38,248 bases of DNA, taken from Pseudobdellovibrionaceae bacterium. Lineage in GTDB: Bacteria > Bdellovibrionota > FAC87 > UBA2466. Numbering within the stretch: the first letter of the stretch is position 1; each line of letters opens with the position of its first letter. The DNA is taken from the NCBI GenBank assembly GCA_023250715.1, contig JAHFAF010000011.1, forward strand, positions 1 through 38,248, read 5' to 3'. The notes beneath the pieces were generated by a model. That model was not told the DNA's origin. It saw only the letters and a program-made list of their open reading frames with translations, and searched no databases. A program made the position numbers and the translations under genes. This document shows positions 14,861 through 23,390 of the stretch, piece by piece.

Positions 14861-15752
14861 TCTTCCGCGAGAACTGAATTCACGTTCTCATTTAAAGGCG
14901 GTACTTGGAATCTGTTGGGCGCTCCTTTTGTTCTTCGGATCCTGGTTTGCCGTCACACAAATTGGATTTTCCCCCCTTGCCTTACCGTTCTTGATTGCCG
15001 GGGGCTACGGGATGCTTCTCCTAGGCTTCATGGGGCATGATGGGACGCATTTCAGTCTTCACGAGAATAAGATCGTGAGTTCTTGTCTTGGGATTCTCCT
15101 TACGGCCCCCATTTTTCCTTACATGGTGATGGGTTTTACGATTTCTCATTGGAATCACCATAAGCATACCAATACGAATGAGGACCCAGATTCCGTTCTT
15201 TTCGCAAAGTTTAAGAACTTATTAACTCGGTCCTTTTTGGCGCGGCCCTATAGTTTTTGGGAGTATGGGACCAATACTCTGCGATTAGCCGTGGGCGTGC
15301 CATTGCCTTTCAAATATCAGTTTCCGCTGACCGCGAAGGAATTGCAGGGGCTCGCCCGGGTGAATGTTCTTTTGAGTCTGGCATGGGGGGCTCTCTACAC
15401 CTGGGTCGCCTTCCATGCACCGCAGGCTTTTACGGCACTTCTTGCTGTCTATCTTTTTGGGACGGTCTTGAGTGGTCTGAGCCCTTATATCGAACATACG
15501 GGCACGGGCGTTGGCCGGGGGGTCGATACGCGTACCTCCGAGGGCTGGTGGTGGGATTTTTTCATCTTGGGAAATAATTATCACGTAGAACACCATCTTT
15601 ACCCGACAGTGCCGTTCTATAACTTGAAGCGGGTCCACCAACATCTGAAGCGCGAGGGTTATTATACTGCTGAGAAGTACTTATCGGTGGGGGTGTGGGA
15701 TACCTATCGTTACACCTTGAAAAAATATCCCTATCCATTAAATGCATCCTGA
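14850..15752 (+). CDS. Fatty acid desaturase-superfamily membrane enzyme
   Basis: This protein of about 300 residues carries the di-iron His boxes of the fatty-acid-desaturase/hydroxylase superfamily: GHDGTH near residue 60, HWNHHKH near 100 and NYHVEHHLYP near 245. Four or more hydrophobic helices surround them. It is closer in box pattern to front-end or carotenoid-hydroxylase-like desaturases than to the preceding Delta9 enzyme, so it may act on a complex lipid. The GTG at 14850 has GAGG six bases before it; an ATG at 14838 in frame is the alternative. It overlaps the upstream gene by 11 bases and shares one base of its stop with the next start. Confidence 0.88.
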   Translation: MAGSLPRELNSRSHLKAVLGICWALLLFFGSWFAVTQIGFSPLALPFLIAGGYGMLLLGFMGHDGTHFSLHENKIVSSCLGILLTAPIFPYMVMGFTISHWNHHKHTNTNEDPDSVLFAKFKNLLTRSFLARPYSFWEYGTNTLRLAVGVPLPFKYQFPLTAKELQGLARVNVLLSLAWGALYTWVAFHAPQAFTALLAVYLFGTVLSGLSPYIEHTGTGVGRGVDTRTSEGWWWDFFILGNNYHVEHHLYPTVPFYNLKRVHQHLKREGYYTAEKYLSVGVWDTYRYTLKKYPYPLNAS

Positions 15753-16573
15753 TGCAGTTTCCTCCTGGCCTTTATTATGACGCGTCCTTTGTCCGCCCCT
15801 CGGATAAAGAAGAAATCCTCGCGTGGCTTTCCACCCTTCACCCCATTTGGGAAGAGCGCTATTCGCCCCACCACCCGCCGCCCCCCGGGCAGGTGCAGCG
15901 CCAGCTTCTTCGACCGGTGTATTGGCTGGGGAATTGGCAGTTTGCTTGCCTCAATTACTATCATCCGCCGAAAGGAATATTCCACCGGTGTGTGCGGGCC
16001 GAGCCCTTTCCCTCTATCTTTCAACGGCTCATTTCTAAAGTAGAAAAGATTGCAGTACGGCTTTTTCGCGGACGGGAAATGCCGGCGGGGTGGCATCTAA
16101 ATACCTGTTTGGTGAATTTCTATGGCAAAAAACTCGAGGGAGACCGCTGGGTCGATACGGCTCGAGTGGGGGAACATAAAGACTTCGAGCCGGGGCCGGT
16201 CGCTTCGATTTCTCTGGGCGAGCGAGCCATGTTTCAATTTGTGGCTAGCAGAGGTTTAGGGCAGCGCAATGCCGTCGCCTTTCAACAATGGCTCGAAGAT
16301 GGATCGCTGCAGCTATTTGGTGGAGAGAAATGGAAGAACCGGTTATTTCATCGCGTGCAGCGAGTGGATCGTAAACTGGGGCAAAACTTCCCACTTCATG
16401 TCGAGAATTTCGAGACGAGACGAATAAATTTCACGTTCCGCTATGTTCCCGAGGCGCATATTGCCCCATTTTGCGAATTGCCGCGGGGATCTGCGGCCGA
16501 TGTTCGGGGCTACATGGAAGAATTGGCGGAGCATTCCCAGTTTTTTCGGGGCGCGCTGAGAACTCGTCCCTAA
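15752..16573 (+). CDS. AlkB-like 2-oxoglutarate/Fe(II) oxygenase
   Basis: This 273-residue protein has the double-stranded beta-helix signature of AlkB proteins. The iron ligands are His142 and Asp144 in VGEHKDFEPGP and His200 in RLFHRVQRV; SISLGERAMFQF lies between them, and RRINFTFRYV (Arg224, Arg230) matches the RxNxTFR motif that binds 2-oxoglutarate. AlkB enzymes oxidatively remove methyl groups from nucleic acids, and some homologues act on other substrates. Being the third gene of a lipid desaturase operon (TGATG coupling at 15750-15754), it may not be a DNA repair enzyme. Its stop codon falls inside the left arm of repeat element B. Confidence 0.8.
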   Translation: MQFPPGLYYDASFVRPSDKEEILAWLSTLHPIWEERYSPHHPPPPGQVQRQLLRPVYWLGNWQFACLNYYHPPKGIFHRCVRAEPFPSIFQRLISKVEKIAVRLFRGREMPAGWHLNTCLVNFYGKKLEGDRWVDTARVGEHKDFEPGPVASISLGERAMFQFVASRGLGQRNAVAFQQWLEDGSLQLFGGEKWKNRLFHRVQRVDRKLGQNFPLHVENFETRRINFTFRYVPEAHIAPFCELPRGSAADVRGYMEELAEHSQFFRGALRTRP

Positions 16574-16732
16574 ATTACTTTCTGCTGCGCCCGGCTGCGA
16601 AGCCCTCGTCCTCCGCGTTCGGAATGCTCAACGGCCTTTTCAAGGCCGCCTCCGCTTCCTCACTTGTGCGTCCTCGTCATCGGTCTTCTCGCTCGGGCTC
16701 GCAAATCGAAAGTAATTTAGGGACGAGCTCTC
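16558..16732. repeat. Long inverted-repeat element, copy B
   Basis: The two ends form a 25-base inverted repeat with 24 matches: 16558-16582 (ending CTAAATTACTTTC) and 16708-16732 (beginning GAAAGTAATTTAG). The 125-base interior contains a perfect 7-bp hairpin CGGCCTT-TTC-AAGGCCG at 16632-16648, followed by CCTCCG. The same hairpin with one swapped base pair occurs in element A (6129-6145). GCTGCGCC and CCTCGTC blocks are also shared. The left arm contains the end of the AlkB-like gene. It may be an inserted miniature element that supplied the present stop codon. Confidence 0.7.
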
Positions 16733-16774
16733 GAAAAAAGTTCGAAAAACTCTGTACAGAAGTAGCCGAAATCT

Positions 16775-16780
16775 TACAAT
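16775..16780 (+). promoter_or_regulatory. Possible -10 box for speH
   Basis: TACAAT stands about 50 bases before the speH start, between element B and the gene. The sequence 17-18 bases upstream (CTGTAC/TCTGTA) is a poor -35 box, so this is a weak call. Confidence 0.25.
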
Positions 16781-16830
16781 TAGTGTATTGGTTACCTGTT
16801 TTTCCCAATCTATAAGGGAAGAGGAGAGAG

Positions 16831-17286
16831 ATGGTTCAAGACGATTACCGTGGCTGGCCCCACCTAATGTGTTCTGGATTTGATTGCGATAGAAAAGCGC
16901 TGGGTTCCTTCGATGTCATCTATAGCTTCCTGAAAACGTTGCCCGATAAGATCGGCATGCAGCGGATGGGGTTGCCAATCGTCTACAAAGTGAGGCCCGA
17001 GGATCATCCCGATATCGGAATCACGGCGGTCACCATCATCGCCACCTCCCACATCAGCTTGCACACCTTCCCAAAAGGGCAAAAGGACGGAAAGAAAAAG
17101 CCGCGGGGCATTCAGCGCCGCATCTATAAGCCCTTCTTCACCTTCGACTGCTATAGCTGTAAGGGGTTCGACCCCGACGTCGTGTACGATGAGCTAAAGC
17201 GGATCTTCAAACCGAAGACGCTGGAAACAGCGCTCGTTTACCGGCTTCGCGAAGACGAAGAGCTCATCGAAGTCGAAAATTACTAG
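16831..17286 (+). CDS. speH: S-adenosylmethionine decarboxylase proenzyme (class 1B, SpeH type)
   Basis: This 151-residue pyruvoyl enzyme makes decarboxylated SAM, the aminopropyl donor for spermidine. The processing motif is IIATSHISLHTFP: Ser73 would become the pyruvoyl group, His78 matches the processing His, and Cys110 in CYSCKGFDPD matches the catalytic Cys. In well-studied members the residue before the serine is Glu; here it is Thr72, so cleavage would be at a Thr-Ser bond. GGAAGAGGAG precedes the ATG. It stands alone, with no spermidine synthase next to it. An alternative is a SAM decarboxylase-like paralogue with altered processing. Confidence 0.87.
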   Translation: MVQDDYRGWPHLMCSGFDCDRKALGSFDVIYSFLKTLPDKIGMQRMGLPIVYKVRPEDHPDIGITAVTIIATSHISLHTFPKGQKDGKKKPRGIQRRIYKPFFTFDCYSCKGFDPDVVYDELKRIFKPKTLETALVYRLREDEELIEVENY

Positions 17287-17323
17287 CTTCACCGTCCGAT
17301 AAAGGGCTTTTGAAGGCCATGTG

Positions 17324-18064
17324 TCACTTTCCTTTTAACTCTTGGATGATGTAACGAAACGAAGATCGTACGCCGGCCAAGGTGATGAGTGGGTTCTTCC
17401 CATTCGGGCAAGTGAAGGTGTACGCGTCGTTGTAGATTGTCATCACGTTTAGGTTCGTCCCTATCGTCCCAACGAGGATGGTGGAATTATTTCTGCGATA
17501 GAAGTTTTGAAAAACTACCGGTGTGGGGCTCTTTGCCTTGAAAAGATTTCCCTGAATCACCAGGTTCGAATAAATTCCCGATGTTTTCCATGCCGTCCCC
17601 GCGTAGTTCTGAGTAGCTGATTGAAATGTCCCGTCCTTTATCGTTGCGACTTCATTCATGAGCACCTCGCCGGTGATTGGGTAAAAGATCGGAATATGGC
17701 TCTGACTTAGATCGAATGGTGAGTTTTCATCGGTCGCATTGGTTTCTTCCAATCCGATTGTTAACGCAGCGGAATCGAATCCGTTAGGCTTTGCGAATTG
17801 ATTTAGAGCGCTGAGAAGCACTTGATCGAACGTGCATTGGTCCACATTCGAAGCGGCTGCACATGCGTCTTTTCGATAGAGATGAGGAATCGGATAAGTT
17901 GCCTTTTCCACGGTGCATCTTTCAGCCCTCAGAACGGTGTTGAAATAGACGCCGTATGCGTAGATCTGATCCAGCTCACCTTGATTCAAAATTTCATCCG
18001 GTGCCTCGGCACGTACCGCCGTAGAAAAAATTGTGCTCAGTAAGCAGATTAGAATGAATTTCAT
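17324..18064 (-). CDS. Exported protein, unknown function
   Basis: This 246-residue protein has a signal peptide (KFILICLLSTIFSTAVRA). The mature part has four cysteines that could pair (RCTVEK, DACAAAS, DQCTFD, FTCPNG), with no recognised domain. The C-terminal half is rich in short beta-like stretches (TPVVFQNFYRRNNSTILVG). AGGAG stands eight bases before the ATG. It is divergent from the exported gene at 18204, with a 139-base shared leader, and ends 37 bases from speH on the opposite strand. Confidence 0.7.
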   Translation of the reverse strand: MKFILICLLSTIFSTAVRAEAPDEILNQGELDQIYAYGVYFNTVLRAERCTVEKATYPIPHLYRKDACAAASNVDQCTFDQVLLSALNQFAKPNGFDSAALTIGLEETNATDENSPFDLSQSHIPIFYPITGEVLMNEVATIKDGTFQSATQNYAGTAWKTSGIYSNLVIQGNLFKAKSPTPVVFQNFYRRNNSTILVGTIGTNLNVMTIYNDAYTFTCPNGKNPLITLAGVRSSFRYIIQELKGK

Positions 18065-18203
18065 ATTGTTAACTCCTGTTCATTTTGAATTTAGCCGCCT
18101 CTTTCATCCCCCTCAGTATCGAACGCGATTGTTGTTGGAGAGTTTCAAAAAAACACAACAGTGGCGCAATAATTCGTCAGTATTTTAGTTTCAGGAGATA
18201 AAA

Positions 18204-18929
18204 ATGCGACTGACGTTACTTCTGACGATACTTGCTCTGTCCGCGCGGGCCGAATCCCTTGCGCCATTGACCCAGGATCAGGTCATCACCTTGGTGAAAA
18301 CGGCCCTTACGGTTCCCACCGCTCCCCCGATTCCCGAGGTGATTAAGGCGATGGAGCAAGGAATTAGGATGTATTACGGAGGCAGAACCCTTCCGGTGAG
18401 TCCGAATAATCAGCTTATCAGTGCCTGTGCCCCGGACCTGCTTTATGTCTCGAATCGGAATGAATTGTTTCACCGAGGTCAGATATGCCTCGATCGGCTT
18501 GCTCAAAACTCTTTGAACCTTACCTATAGGGACAAGTCGAAATATAAGCGCTCGGACCTTTTTTACGGCAACTTCACTGTAAGTACTTCCGCTACGGGGA
18601 ATAATTACTCGCTTCCCGGCCTTTACACCGCTCGCGTCTTTCTCAACCAATCCGACGCCTGGCAACTCGTAAGCTATAACGAAGCAGGCCAAACGACTTC
18701 GAGCCAGATGCCGATGAAGGGGGAGTATTTCGTCCTGGCGAATGCTCAAGTCGTCTCGCCGAATCTGGAAGGCACGAACCCGCAGTTCGTCGAAATCGGA
18801 TGGATTGGCTACGATTACACAACCAATGTCGAAATCTTCTTCCAGGGGGCTATTACCCCTCTGGGTACCTTCTATTGTCGAAGTCAAAATCCAGCGGACT
18901 GCGGAATGAAAGTGAATACAGGAGAATAA
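18204..18929 (+). CDS. Exported protein, unknown function
   Basis: This 241-residue protein has a signal peptide ending near LSARA. The mature part starts with an amphipathic helix (APLTQDQVITLVKTAL), and further on has Cys pairs (ISACAPD, GQICLD, TFYCRS, ADCGM) and a run of beta-like strands. No domain is recognised. CAGGAG precedes the ATG. It is probably co-transcribed with the TIG/CxxCH protein that begins one base after its stop, and both are exported, so a joint envelope function is plausible. Confidence 0.7.
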   Translation: MRLTLLLTILALSARAESLAPLTQDQVITLVKTALTVPTAPPIPEVIKAMEQGIRMYYGGRTLPVSPNNQLISACAPDLLYVSNRNELFHRGQICLDRLAQNSLNLTYRDKSKYKRSDLFYGNFTVSTSATGNNYSLPGLYTARVFLNQSDAWQLVSYNEAGQTTSSQMPMKGEYFVLANAQVVSPNLEGTNPQFVEIGWIGYDYTTNVEIFFQGAITPLGTFYCRSQNPADCGMKVNTGE

Positions 18930-18930
18930 A

Positions 18931-20370
18931 ATGAAAATACTTATTTTTGTTCTGATGTTTACCTTAACCTCATTAACGAAAGCAGACCCCTATCCTCCAT
19001 CGATTACGGGACTCTCGGTTTCGAGCGGTCAGGCGGGAGACGTCATTAAGTTAAATGGCGCGGGGTTCGAGGACGCCATGAGTGTCTCCTTCGGCGGAGT
19101 GAACTCGCTTCAATATTCCGTGGAAAGCCCGACGCTCCTGAATGTTCAGGTCCCCCCGGCGGCAATCTCGGGAAAAATAGTCGTTACCAACAAAAACGGG
19201 TCGGGTTCCAGTAGCGGCAGTTTTTCGGTCATAGCAAGTAGCCCCTGTGCTCCCTCTGTGGTTTCGGTAGCAAGCCTTCTCATCTCGAGCCTATCCGTGG
19301 TGAATAGCTCGCTCGCAAAGTTCATCACTATCAACCCGGCCGCCGCACCTTTGAGCTTTCCTGCCGCCATGTCCAAGTTGAAGCCAAAATCCCAATCTAC
19401 GTCCGATTTCATTTTGAATTTCTTACGGCAATTTGGTTCCGTGTCTTCATTGAACGGCTATCCTGTTGTACAGAAACCCCAGATTAACGGCCTCATCAAC
19501 AATTGGCCGAAACTTGCCGACGGCTCTTTGAATTTGGATTTAGCGCCGTTCCGATTACTAGCGGTATCGGTGAGATTCGATGACAGTATGCGGACTACGA
19601 AACAAGCCGGCGAAGGACGTTTGGTCTATGGAGTCCTTGATCCGCTAACTTCATTGCCGCTGGATTTCACGGTGATATTGGAGTACGCGCTTCTCATCAA
19701 AGAATCTAGCCAACCGGAGGTGACACTCACGCTTGATGACTGGGCCCGCAAGGCTCAGGAGCTTAGCCTTACGGTGTTCGGCAGCTCCGATTACATGAAT
19801 AAGCTTGGTTCGGTAGTAAATCTCTTTACGGCGAATTCCTATGCAAGTCATGTAAACGGCTCTGCCCTGAATCACGCTCGAACCAACGAAATAGAACTAT
19901 CGAGAAAGGATCCAAAACTCTCTGCCGAACAGGCGTGGTCGATGCGCGATTTCGCGCTAAGTGCGTCCGGGCAGTTGCAACAGATTCCAATGGGGTTCCA
20001 GCCTTCTACTACCTTGGACAACACCCAGGGACTAGTGGACTGGGTGAGCTCCAACGCAGACGTGATTCTAGCGCAAACGGCGTCAGTTCCCCCTTCCTAT
20101 TTGGCAGGCGAGGTAAAACTGCGAGAGCAGTTCCAATGGCTTAAGGCGAACGACATCAGTATCGATGAAGCGCTTCGCAGTTCGTTTGGGCAGCAGACGT
20201 GTAATGGGTGCCATACGCGAGAGTCCACTCAGGGGACGAAATTTGCCCATATCCTGCCAAGAAGCTCGAACAAGCCATCTGTACTCTCCTTTTTCCTCAT
20301 CGATGCCCTCCCGGGCCGGGAGAGCACGCTGAAGTCGTTGGTAAAATCGGCCAATGGGTGCGCGCAATGA
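18931..20370 (+). CDS. Exported TIG-domain protein with CxxCH motif
   Basis: This 479-residue protein has a signal peptide (LIFVLMFTLTSLTKA). An IPT/TIG immunoglobulin-like domain spans about 24-98 (PSITGLSVSSGQAGDVIKLNG, GGVNSLQYSV, IVVTNKNGSGS). A long middle domain of unknown type follows. Near the end a single CxxCH motif (Cys424, Cys427, His428) is followed by FAHILPR and a Leu/Phe-rich segment. This ending is seen in a family of exported proteins of myxobacteria and relatives. CxxCH suggests covalent haem, but with no obvious distal ligand the motif might serve metal binding instead. It is coupled to the preceding exported gene. Confidence 0.75.
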   Translation: MKILIFVLMFTLTSLTKADPYPPSITGLSVSSGQAGDVIKLNGAGFEDAMSVSFGGVNSLQYSVESPTLLNVQVPPAAISGKIVVTNKNGSGSSSGSFSVIASSPCAPSVVSVASLLISSLSVVNSSLAKFITINPAAAPLSFPAAMSKLKPKSQSTSDFILNFLRQFGSVSSLNGYPVVQKPQINGLINNWPKLADGSLNLDLAPFRLLAVSVRFDDSMRTTKQAGEGRLVYGVLDPLTSLPLDFTVILEYALLIKESSQPEVTLTLDDWARKAQELSLTVFGSSDYMNKLGSVVNLFTANSYASHVNGSALNHARTNEIELSRKDPKLSAEQAWSMRDFALSASGQLQQIPMGFQPSTTLDNTQGLVDWVSSNADVILAQTASVPPSYLAGEVKLREQFQWLKANDISIDEALRSSFGQQTCNGCHTRESTQGTKFAHILPRSSNKPSVLSFFLIDALPGRESTLKSLVKSANGCAQ

Positions 20371-20435
20371 TGCATAGGGTAGAGGTAGATAAACAGCTAA
20401 CAATTTGGGTGTTTTTTTCCGATACGGACTAGGAA

Positions 20436-22328
20436 ATGGGCCTCTTTCTTCAAACATTCGCCCCCGTTTTCACCATTCTTCTTACATTTATGTTGGGGGC
20501 CTTCTGCGTTTTAAGAAAACATCCGGCAGCGGGAGGCTTAATTTTCGGAATGAGCTTTTTACTTTCCTTCATTACGCTTGTCGCTGGGATATCTCCGTTT
20601 GTCCCGCCAAGCTCAATCCTGGCTTTTTGGAAAGGACACATTTTATTCTCTTATTTTGGGCTGATCCTCTCAGTCATTTTCACGTTTTGGGCGAGCAAAG
20701 CGACGCCGGGACGCCCGGGGGACATCCCAAAATGGATCGATTACTGGATCCTCTTGGTACTTCCTATCGGCAGCAGTCTTGTTTACTGGCACACCCAGGA
20801 ACTTAGGCAAATTAAGGTGGCGGACCTCGAAGTATTGCGCGTGGTTCGAAAAAGCCCAGCCTCGGAATTCACTTTCGTCAGCAGACTTCTTATCAGCGTT
20901 CTCATCTATTACACCGTTTCCATGATAAGAAAGGCGCGAGCTCTGGCGCGCACTCGCGAGGATTTCCTTGCCTTGATGAACCACGAAATTCGAAATCCGC
21001 TGAATGCTATCATCGGTTGCGCCAAAGCCATGAGAACGGCTCGGGGTGAAACCCTGGAGGTATTGCAAACGTCGCTTACGCAAACCGCGGACTATCTTCT
21101 TCTGCTCATCAACAATGCATTGGATTACTCTCAAGTGGTTGCTGGGAAGTTCGTCCTTGCGGAAACTCCCTTCGACCCTCGAGAGGTCATCTCACAGGTG
21201 GCGTCGCTTTTTTCGGGCCTTGCGGCAAATAAGAAATTGGATTGGACCCAAGAATTAAGGGGAGAGATTCCCAATCAGGTGTTGGGGGATCCAGGGCGCT
21301 TACAACAAATTCTCATCAATCTTGTTGGGAATGCCATGAAGTATACCCAAAGTGGTTGGGTAAAGCTGATCGTCCGGGCCACGGTGGGGGAAAGGGGAAT
21401 CGCCCGTCTTCAGTTTGAGATTCAAGACACCGGGCCGGGGATGGATGCGGAACAACAAGCAAGTCTCTTTCAACCTTTCAAAAGACTAGGTCGGGATGAT
21501 TCGCGCGGCGGCACAGGACTTGGTCTTTACCTGTGCCAGACGTTTGTAAAGTCCATGAAGGGGAAAATTGAAATTAAGAGCGAGCTTGGAAAGGGCTCGA
21601 CGTTTATCGTCGAAATCCCATTTCTCCGGGTCGAAAAGCTCTCCGTCTCTCGAACTGCCGGGGAGCCCTTAGATTTCGCGGGGGCGAAGATCCTCGTTGC
21701 CGAGGACGAGCCGGCAAATCAGGTAGTCATGCGTCTTTCCCTATTGGATCTAGGGGTGATCCCGACCCTTGTGGGCGATGGCCGTGAAGCCTTGAAGTAC
21801 CTCGAGCAAAATATTTTTGACGTGGTTTTCTTGGACTGTCACATGCCCTTACTCAACGGGTACGAGACTGTGGCGGAGATTCGCAAGCGCGGGTGGAATC
21901 TGCCCGTCATCGCCTGCTCGGCAAGTCAAATGCCGGAGGAAAGGAAGCGCTGCCTTGAGTCCGGAATGAATGACTTTCTCCCAAAGCCTTACTCCATCGA
22001 GGATCTCACTCGAGTCTTAAAACAATGGTGCCCTCGATCTTCCAAGGCTTTCTCCGCTCAAGAACCCATTCAAACCGATCTCTCACTACACAAAGTATTT
22101 GAGGAGAGTTATGCGCAGGGAGTTCTAGAGCTCGAGCTTTTTCAAAATCAGGGGAATCGCGAACGGGAAAAATTCGTGGCCCACCGCTTAAAGGGCGGCT
22201 GCCTCATCATGGGCGAGAAACACCTGGCCGACCTTCTAGAACAAATTGAAATGGAGCCGGGAAGCAAAATGGCGAAGCGGGCTTTGCAAGAATTGAAAGA
22301 AGTACTTAGAAGAAGGGAAGCGTCATGA
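20436..22328 (+). CDS. Hybrid histidine kinase with receiver and HPt domains
   Basis: This 630-residue membrane sensor kinase has about five transmembrane helices (residues 5-165) and no separate periplasmic domain. The dimerisation/phosphoacceptor region has His183 in ALMNHEIRNPLNAIIG. An ATPase domain follows (NLVGNAMKYT, DTGPGMDAE, GGTGLGLYL), then a receiver domain with Asp467 in FLDCHMP, and a C-terminal HPt domain with His583 in AHRLKGGC. All four phosphorelay steps up to an external receiver are thus in one chain. The ATGA overlap with the OmpR-type regulator marks that protein as the likely final acceptor. The signal sensed in the membrane region is unknown. Confidence 0.92.
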   Translation: MGLFLQTFAPVFTILLTFMLGAFCVLRKHPAAGGLIFGMSFLLSFITLVAGISPFVPPSSILAFWKGHILFSYFGLILSVIFTFWASKATPGRPGDIPKWIDYWILLVLPIGSSLVYWHTQELRQIKVADLEVLRVVRKSPASEFTFVSRLLISVLIYYTVSMIRKARALARTREDFLALMNHEIRNPLNAIIGCAKAMRTARGETLEVLQTSLTQTADYLLLLINNALDYSQVVAGKFVLAETPFDPREVISQVASLFSGLAANKKLDWTQELRGEIPNQVLGDPGRLQQILINLVGNAMKYTQSGWVKLIVRATVGERGIARLQFEIQDTGPGMDAEQQASLFQPFKRLGRDDSRGGTGLGLYLCQTFVKSMKGKIEIKSELGKGSTFIVEIPFLRVEKLSVSRTAGEPLDFAGAKILVAEDEPANQVVMRLSLLDLGVIPTLVGDGREALKYLEQNIFDVVFLDCHMPLLNGYETVAEIRKRGWNLPVIACSASQMPEERKRCLESGMNDFLPKPYSIEDLTRVLKQWCPRSSKAFSAQEPIQTDLSLHKVFEESYAQGVLELELFQNQGNREREKFVAHRLKGGCLIMGEKHLADLLEQIEMEPGSKMAKRALQELKEVLRRREAS

Positions 22329-23023
22329 CGGGAACAAAAAAAAGAGTACTCATTTTAGAGGATGATCGGGTTTCTGCTACTTACTTACAAAAAGAGCTCG
22401 AACAAACTTTCGACGTCAAGGTCACGCATACCTGTGCGGAATGCAGACGGGAGTTTCGAAGGCAATCCTACGATGCCTTCATTCTGGACGTGAGCTTGCC
22501 AGACGGAGACGGGATAGAGCTAGCCCGAGAAATTTCGGAAGGGGGCGAACAAGCGGCCATCCTTATGCTTACGGCAAGCCGGCCCGACGAAAGCTCGGCG
22601 ATACGGGCACTTGCCGTTGGAGCAGATGATTATTTGCGTAAGCCATTTGGGGGGCAAGAGATCGTTGCTAAGCTGAGAAAGCTTCTGAATCACAGCCCGA
22701 TCTTGCGCGCGGGGGAGATCACTCTTCACCAAGAAAGAAGGGAAGTCTTTGCCAATGGGCATGTTTTGGATTTTTCCCGCCGAGAGTTTGATATCCTTTG
22801 GGTTCTGGTGCAAAACAAGGGCAAGATTCTAAGCCGTGTGAAGCTTCTTGAAAGTCTGCAACACGAATCAGACATGACGGATAGATCTCTCGATCCCCAT
22901 ATCAGTCGCATCCGAGCAAAACTGAAAAAGGTCTCCGGGGCCGGCCTTTCTCTTTCCGGCGTCTATGGGGTTGGGTATCAGCTTGAAGAGGTCAGCGGCG
23001 TTCCCGCTAAGAAGGCCTCTTAG
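22325..23023 (+). CDS. OmpR/PhoB-family response regulator
   Basis: This 232-residue protein has a receiver domain (ILEDD, phosphoacceptor Asp55 in FILDVSLPDGDG, switch Thr in LMLTAS, Lys in YLRKPF) and a winged-helix DNA-binding domain (FSRREFDILWVLVQNKGKILSR, then VYGVGYQLE). It should be the output of the hybrid kinase encoded just upstream with a 4-base overlap. No target genes can be named from the window. Confidence 0.93.
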   Translation: MTGTKKRVLILEDDRVSATYLQKELEQTFDVKVTHTCAECRREFRRQSYDAFILDVSLPDGDGIELAREISEGGEQAAILMLTASRPDESSAIRALAVGADDYLRKPFGGQEIVAKLRKLLNHSPILRAGEITLHQERREVFANGHVLDFSRREFDILWVLVQNKGKILSRVKLLESLQHESDMTDRSLDPHISRIRAKLKKVSGAGLSLSGVYGVGYQLEEVSGVPAKKAS

Positions 23024-23027
23024 CCTG

Positions 23028-23387
23028 CTAAGAAAAGATCTTCTTCCACACATCGAGTTCGAAGCCGACGACGCCTTTTCCATCGAAAAGGACAAAGGGG
23101 CGTTTTATGAGCCGGCCGTTTTTGGCGAGGAGTTTCAGAGCGTCTTCGGCACTCATCGTCGTGAGCTTATCCTTGAGGTTCATGTCTTGGTAGGCGTGGC
23201 CAGAGGTATTGAAAAGCCTCCGGTAGTTTCCGCCGTAGAGAGTAAGCATCGCCTTCAGCTCGGTCATGCTCGGTGGATTCTGGGTAATGTCCACCTTCTC
23301 GTAGGCGTAGCGCTGGTTACTTAGAAATTTGAGAGCCTTTTTGCAAGTGCTGCAGTTTGCGTATTCGTAAACTTTCAATACTTTCAT
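23028..23387 (-). CDS. ArsC/Spx-family thioredoxin-fold protein
   Basis: This 119-residue protein has a CxxC motif (Cys12, Cys15) in YEYANCSTCKKALKFL and the family's KRPFVLFDGKGVVGF segment near the end. Members include arsenate reductases and Spx regulators. The absence of an arsenic operon and the two-cysteine active site are closer to the Spx/YffB group. It begins three bases after the SDR stop and so is in its operon. Its 3' end lies four bases from the response regulator gene. Confidence 0.87.
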   Translation of the reverse strand: MKVLKVYEYANCSTCKKALKFLSNQRYAYEKVDITQNPPSMTELKAMLTLYGGNYRRLFNTSGHAYQDMNLKDKLTTMSAEDALKLLAKNGRLIKRPFVLFDGKGVVGFELDVWKKIFS

Positions 23388-23390
23388 GCG

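Noticed and set aside
16471-16815. A 114-codon frame across element B
   Set aside because: It overlaps the end of the AlkB-like gene and the repeat, with no ribosome site or family features.
23020-23037. CTTAG-CCTG-CTAAG hairpin between the response regulator and the ArsC/Spx-like gene
   Set aside because: The stem is only five base pairs without a T run on either strand, too weak for a terminator call.
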